Part shown: one piece after another, positions 60,501 through 64,000 of the stretch
Layout of the letters: every line of letters begins with the position of its first letter
How positions within the stretch are numbered: the stretch's first letter is position 1
The notes under the pieces: generated by a model
Seen by the model: the letters and a program-made list of their open reading frames with translations, nothing else
Told to the model about the DNA's origin: nothing
Database searches by the model: none
Origin: Magnolia sinica
Taxonomy: Eukaryota > Streptophyta > Magnoliopsida > Magnoliales > Magnoliaceae
Length of the DNA: 64,000 nt
Assembly (NCBI RefSeq): GCF_029962835.1
Contig: NC_080574.1
Location: 37,949,501-38,013,500, forward strand
Reading direction: 5' to 3'
Position numbers and translations under genes: made by a program

Positions 60501-61040
60501 ATTGACCGCGAACTGAAGAAAATTCACCATGAAATGCATGGAATTGACCATGAAGTGGAAGGAAATCGCCAAAATTTACTGTAAAATGCATGGAGTTGAT
60601 CGTGAAGTGAAGGGAATTGACAGCAAAATGCATGGAATTAACCATGAAGTGAAGGGAATTGACCGCGAAATGCATGGAATTGACTGTGAAGTGAAGGAAA
60701 TTTGCTGAAATTCACCGCAAAATGCATGGAATTGACCACGAAGTTAATGAAATTGACCACGAAGTTTATAAAATTCACCATGAATTGATTAAAATTGGCC
60801 GTGAAGTGAATGAAATTTACTGCGAAATGAATGAAATTGACCATAAACTGATTAAAATTACACTTAGATCCATAGCTCAAGTGGTAGACTGAGTGAAAGA
60901 TACGTCGTTTCAACACTGAGGTCTTGGCATCGATTCCATAGTGGGGGTGGCTAACAATGAAGTGTGATCCGACAGTGGGTGTACTAATAAGCTAACAAAA
61001 AAAAAAGATTGAAATTCATCGCAAAGTGAATGAAATGGAT
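57597..61040. repeat. 3.4-kb inverted satellite of 21-bp units
   Basis: The left arm (57,597-59,316) is made of alternating 21-bp units of the types GGTCAATTCCATGCATTTCG+C and GGTGAATTCCCTTCACTTCA+C, with 12-15-bp extra spacers (GAATTCCGGCGAATTCC type). The right arm (59,379-61,040) is the same array in reverse orientation. The pair 59,281-59,316 and 59,379-59,414 matches as inverted text at 34 of 36 positions, with further matching outward, so the centre is near 59,348. Because 21 is divisible by 3 the array stays open in several frames and yields heptad peptides (MHFAVNS, LHFTVNS types) on both strands, which I regard as non-genic. A SINE is inserted at 60,861-61,006. Confidence 0.92.
60861..61006 (+). 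mobile_element. tRNA-derived SINE inserted in the satellite
   Basis: A-box TAGCTCAAGTGGTAGA, B-box GGCATCGATTCC, 3' end AAGCTAAC plus a poly(A) of about 10. Satellite-like sequence resumes right after the tail (GATTGAAATTCATCGCAAAG). Flanks GATTAAAATT (60,850) and GATTGAAATT (61,007) agree at 9 of 10 positions and may be the TSD. Confidence 0.8.
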
Positions 61041-61189
61041 TTTCAACCATTGACTCGATGGAATCTTGGAATATAACTAGGTTGGTTGGCTAAAGTAGCT
61101 TCTCCTACCACAAAATCATGTTTGGTACACCAAGTAACTCATTCTGGTTTAGGAGATATGCTTGTTAAATGAATAAAAAGAGAAAAATA

Positions 61190-61194
<5 letters not shown>

Positions 61195-61225
<31 letters not shown>
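61195..61225. repeat. (GT)n microsatellite
   Basis: About 15 GT units followed by TATA, immediately left of the MITE at 61,227. Confidence 0.95.
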
Positions 61226-61226
<1 letters not shown>

Positions 61227-61227
<1 letters not shown>

Positions 61228-61768
61228 GGGAAAAGGTACTATGGGGTCGAGCTCATGGGAACTTCCCATGAGGTCGAGCTGTGTGGGCCCTACCGTGATG
61301 CTTGTCGAACATCTACCCCATCAGTCAGATGCACCATTCCATGGTGGGCTTAGGTTTCAAAAATCAAGTCAATCCGTGACTTTTGTGAGCCACACCACAT
61401 ACAAAAGTTGAGAGGGGCTACCCTCCATTAAAAAATTCATAATCATTTGTTGGGCCCACCGAGATGTGGTTTGCAAATCCAGCCCATCCATTATGTGTGT
61501 CCTACTTGGATAAGGGTTAAGACCAAGTTTTAGACGCATCCAAATTTCAGGTGGGCCCCACCAAGTGCTTTTATATGTTTTAGGCATGTCTTCACATGCT
61601 TTTAGATGGTATGGCCCACCTGAGTTCAGTATACGACTGATTTTTAGGATATCCCATAATTTAAAAGGGACCCATCAAATGCACGGTGTTGATGGTCGAC
61701 AAGCATGGTGCCCACACAGCTCGACCTCATGAGAAGTTCTTGTGAGCACGACCGAATAGTACCTTTTC

Positions 61769-61771
<3 letters not shown>
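61227..61771. mobile_element. MITE inserted at a TA/GT microsatellite
   Basis: Ends GGGAAAAGGTACTATGGGGT and AATAGTACCTTTTCCC are inverted repeats, extended by GGTCGAGCTGTGTGGGCC on the left and CCCACACAGCTCGACCTCAT on the right. A simple repeat touches both ends: (GT)n-TATA on the left and (TA)n on the right. This resembles MITEs known to insert into TA microsatellites. No coding capacity. Confidence 0.8.

Positions 61772-61824
<53 letters not shown>
61772..61824. repeat. (TA)n microsatellite
   Basis: About 26 TA units directly right of the MITE. Confidence 0.95.
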
Positions 61825-61827
<3 letters not shown>

Positions 61828-61984
61828 TCCGAGGAAAAATGGACGAAGAAAAGGTTCTCCTCATAAATAAAATAAAATAAATAAATCAATAAATAAAAAA
61901 TTGCTGGGTTGCTGCGCCATGGGTACGGCGGTAGTGCAGCTGCAGTCTGGCATAAATTTTATTTTTATTTTGCCAATGGAATCC

Positions 61985-62450
61985 CCTTTGCTTCTGTGGG
62001 TCCCATCACGAGATATGTGTTATATCCAAACTGGCCAATTATTTGGTGAACTCATATCAAGGCTTGAGACGTAAGGTAAGACAGATCTAACCATCAAGTG
62101 GACCACACTGTAAAAGGTAGTGGGGAATTGAAGGTCTACCATTGAAACCCTTTTAGGGTTAAGAAGTTTTGGACCAATGTGAAATTTGTTTTTCCTCTTC
62201 GTACTGTTCTTTGTGTCGTTATTAATAGATTGGATGAAAAGTAAATGTTACAGTGGGCGTACGAAATTTTTAACGGTGAAGACCAGTTTTCCCGCAGCTA
62301 TTTGTGGTGTGTTCCAGTTGTTCTTTGGATATGATTTTTTTATTTTTTATTTTTTGGATAATTCTCTGTAATGATCTCGAAATATGGATGAACGCTGTGG
62401 ATATAATAAATACATAACTGTGGGTCCCATGTAACTTTGACCTCTTTTGA
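61985..62450. mobile_element. GGGCCC-core foldback element
   Basis: GTGGGTCCCATCACGAGATA on the left, AACTGTGGGTCCCATGTAAC on the right, with TAGATTGGATGAAAAGTAAA in the centre. It is close to the copy at 55,966, including CATGTAACTTTGA and the downstream GCTCGTCTTCGCA text. Confidence 0.7.
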
Positions 62451-62602
62451 GCCGTTCGCACAACTCGAAGTTCGAGGCGCTCGTCTTCGCACAACAGCCA
62501 ATCCGCTTCCGGAAGAAATGGCGGGGTATTTTGGTCCGATGATAAGTCGCCCGTATACGAGGGGGCGTAGTTTGGTATGACAAGTGTGGACGGGCGTCGT
62601 AA

Positions 62603-62825
62603 GTAGAGCTGGACATCGGACCGAGTCGAATCGGATTGGGCCCAACTCGACCAGATCCGAGTTCTGCATGGCCTGACCCGAACTCGGTCAGAACCGGGAC
62701 CGAGTCCTGGTCCTCTGACCCAATCCGATCCTAACCCATGTGGCCCTGGACCGATCAGAGTTCGACTCGGTCAGGAAAACCGAGTCGGATCAGATTGGCC
62801 CAGTTTCGGATCCGATCCAAGAAAA
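62603..62825. mobile_element. One end of a hAT-like element
   Basis: Starts TAGAGCTGGACATCGGACCG, then repeated GAGTCGGAT/TCCGATCC-type words as in the other hAT elements here. The opposite end is not found; it stops near the (GA)n tract and the YIF1 exon. Confidence 0.5.
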
Positions 62826-62836
62826 ACAAAAAAGAG

Positions 62837-62840
<4 letters not shown>

Positions 62841-62876
<36 letters not shown>
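62841..62876. repeat. (GA)n microsatellite
   Basis: About 17 GA units, directly downstream (minus sense) of the YIF1 exon donor. Confidence 0.95.
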
Positions 62877-62880
<4 letters not shown>

Positions 62881-62884
62881 GTAC

Positions 62885-63120
62885 CTTGATATGACAAATG
62901 GCATCATGAAGTAATACGCATAGCTCCAGAAGATCCAAGTAAGAACGGCTACCGACATCCCTGTAAAAGCATACCCTGCATATGCGATAATGTCCAGCAG
63001 TGGAGCTTCACCGCTCCCCAATGAATATAGCAGGACTTTGAGCAAGGCGACCTGGAAGAACCATCCGAGCAGTCCCTTACTCCCTTTGTGAACTGTAGGC
63101 TCAGAGCTTCTGGGCTAAAC
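62885..63120 (-). pseudogene. YIF1: Isolated YIF1-family exon, frameshifted
   Basis: YIF1 is an integral membrane protein of ER-Golgi vesicle transport. The minus strand reads FSPEALSLQFTKG, then after a shift GLLGWFFQVALLKVLLYSLG and YAGYAFTGMSVAVL, which match the conserved membrane part of plant YIF1 as I recall it. An acceptor (GTAAATGCAG) and a donor (ATCAAG then GTACAAAA) frame the block. Near 63,078 the text AAGGGAGTAAGGGACT looks like an 8-bp near-duplication that breaks the frame. No other YIF1 exon is seen on either side, so this is probably a captured or left-over fragment. Confidence 0.72.
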
Positions 63121-63219
63121 CTGCATTTACCACAGGAGAAAAATATTAAAAGAAAATGGAGGGATTAAAAAAACAAAATGTGATATGAAAAGGAAGCTTT
63201 TAGAGCTATGCGAATGGGA

Positions 63220-63616
63220 TTCGCTCGTTCGACTCACACCACAGGTCTAGGTGGGTCACATTTGTGAGATCCAGATCACCAAGCATGTCCCAGAGTATAT
63301 GCATGCAAGAAAACAAAATCAGGCTGGTCTTGCTCATCAAGTGGGCCAGATGTTCCTCAGGAAAAATGGGAGGTATTAAATGGAGTGCTTGATTAGAACA
63401 GATGGTTTTGGAAATAATCTAAGGGGTAGACATAAAGAGCTTTGCTACGTGCATATTTGTGTTTTCTACATTCAAGTCTGCTTGTTGGATATCTAAAAAA
63501 TATAGTAGTGGCTTATGAAGATTTCAACCGTGAATGGCATTATACCCGTTGTTTCTTGTGGTGCAGCCCACTTAATTGAGCTTCTGTTTGCTTATTTTTT
63601 GGATCATGCCTTCAAA
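63220..63616. mobile_element. GGGCCC-core foldback element, cut at its right arm by Snu114-like sequence
   Basis: Landmarks: AGGTGGGTCACATTTGTGAG, TCATCAAGTGGGCCAGATGT, TTTCAACCGTGAATGGCATT, TTGTGGTGCAGCCCACTTAA, GGATCATGCCTTCAAATGAG. The expected last part (ATGGACGGTGTGGATA and the terminal anchor) is missing and coding text starts instead. Confidence 0.65.
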
Positions 63617-64000
63617 TGAGTTTGAGGTGGGCGTGAAGGATTCGTCCACATACGTCTCAACCCAATTTCTTCTTGGTCTAATGTCAAATCCCACCCTCAT
63701 TCGCAATGTTGCGTTGATTGGGAACCTCCAGCATGGCAAGACTGTTTTCATGGACATGCTGGTCGAGCAGACACACCACATCTCCACCTTTGATCAAAAT
63801 AGTGAGAAGCACATGAGGTGTACGGATACAAGGATTGACGAGCAAGAGAGGAGGATTTCGATCAAGGCAGTGCCCATGTCTCTAGTTCTCGAAGATAGCA
63901 ATGCAAAATCCTATCTTTGTAATATCATGGACACTCCTGGCCATGTAAATTTCTCTGACGAGATGACTGCTGCACTCAGGCTTGCTGATGGCGCTGTGTT
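63617..64000 (+). CDS. SNU114: Snu114/EFTUD2-like U5 snRNP GTPase, 5' part missing, runs off the window
   Basis: Snu114 (plant CLO/GFL) is the EF-G-like GTPase of the U5 snRNP that controls spliceosome activation and disassembly. The frame reads FEVGVKDSSTYVSTQFLLGL, then MSNPTLIRNVALIGNLQHGK with the T that completes the P-loop, DTRIDEQERRISIKAVPMS (switch I region) and NIMDTPGHVNFSDEMTAALR (G3 motif DTPGH), to the last base. The acidic N-terminal region expected upstream is absent. The P-loop reads GNLQHGKT where the usual plant form is GHLQHGKT. It could be an exon of a real gene (an AG precedes the F codon, but the polypyrimidine tract is poor) or a 5'-truncated retrocopy landed in the foldback element. 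No stop within 384 bases. Confidence 0.75.

Noticed and set aside
60861-60960. A functional tRNA gene
   Set aside because: It has A- and B-box-like words but no acceptor stem or cloverleaf, and ends in poly(A): a SINE.
57597-61040. A CRISPR array
   Set aside because: There are no unique spacers; the units are continuous diverged 21-bp repeats in a plant genome.

Overview
This is nuclear DNA from a flowering plant. It holds spliced genes with GT-AG introns, a calcium-dependent protein kinase (a plant/protist family), a plant U-box/ARM protein of the LIN type, and a dense load of plant-style transposons (Ty1/copia, gypsy-type LTRs, L1-type LINE with RNase H, hAT and Tourist-like MITEs, tRNA-derived SINEs). 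I guess a magnoliid or other early-diverging angiosperm, from the general look of the repeats, but nothing in the window proves it.

Layout. (1) 1-1,660: stacked MITE pieces, then the leader of the first gene. (2) 1,662-11,404, plus strand: an eight-exon U-box/ARM E3 ubiquitin ligase resembling the N-terminal and U-box parts of the LIN/CERBERUS family. Every reconstructed exon joins in phase, except that one donor (exon 2) is a choice between two. (3) 11,405-15,084: a gap between convergent genes, with a SINE, a small foldback element and two unrecognised exon-like blocks. (4) 15,085-27,090, minus strand: a complete seven-exon calcium-dependent protein kinase of 557 residues in the CPK5/CPK6/CPK26 group, with a TATA box just upstream. 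Its introns carry a solo LTR, a small hAT element and several foldback elements. (5) 27,300-56,550: almost gene-free and built of nested repeats. One long-armed foldback family appears here again and again. Into it are inserted a 5.2-kb copia element with target-site duplication (TSD), a solo LTR with TSD, a 0.85-kb hAT element with TSD, a 5'-truncated LINE with 18-bp TSD, gypsy-like gag debris and a truncated copia with its 3' LTR. Two pairs of 0.7-0.9-kb direct duplications are also present. (6) 57,597-61,040: a 3.4-kb array of 21-bp units whose orientation flips in the middle, giving a near-perfect giant palindrome with a SINE inserted near one end. (7) 61,230-64,000: more MITEs, an isolated and frameshifted YIF1 exon, and at the right edge a coding stretch of the U5 snRNP GTPase Snu114/CLO that starts abruptly inside a foldback element and runs off the window.

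The two intact genes belong to different processes (ubiquitination; calcium-regulated phosphorylation), and nothing in the sequence links them functionally. The most unusual structures are the inverted 21-bp satellite and the very abundant foldback family. TE boundaries supported by TSDs are precise; other repeat boundaries are approximate.
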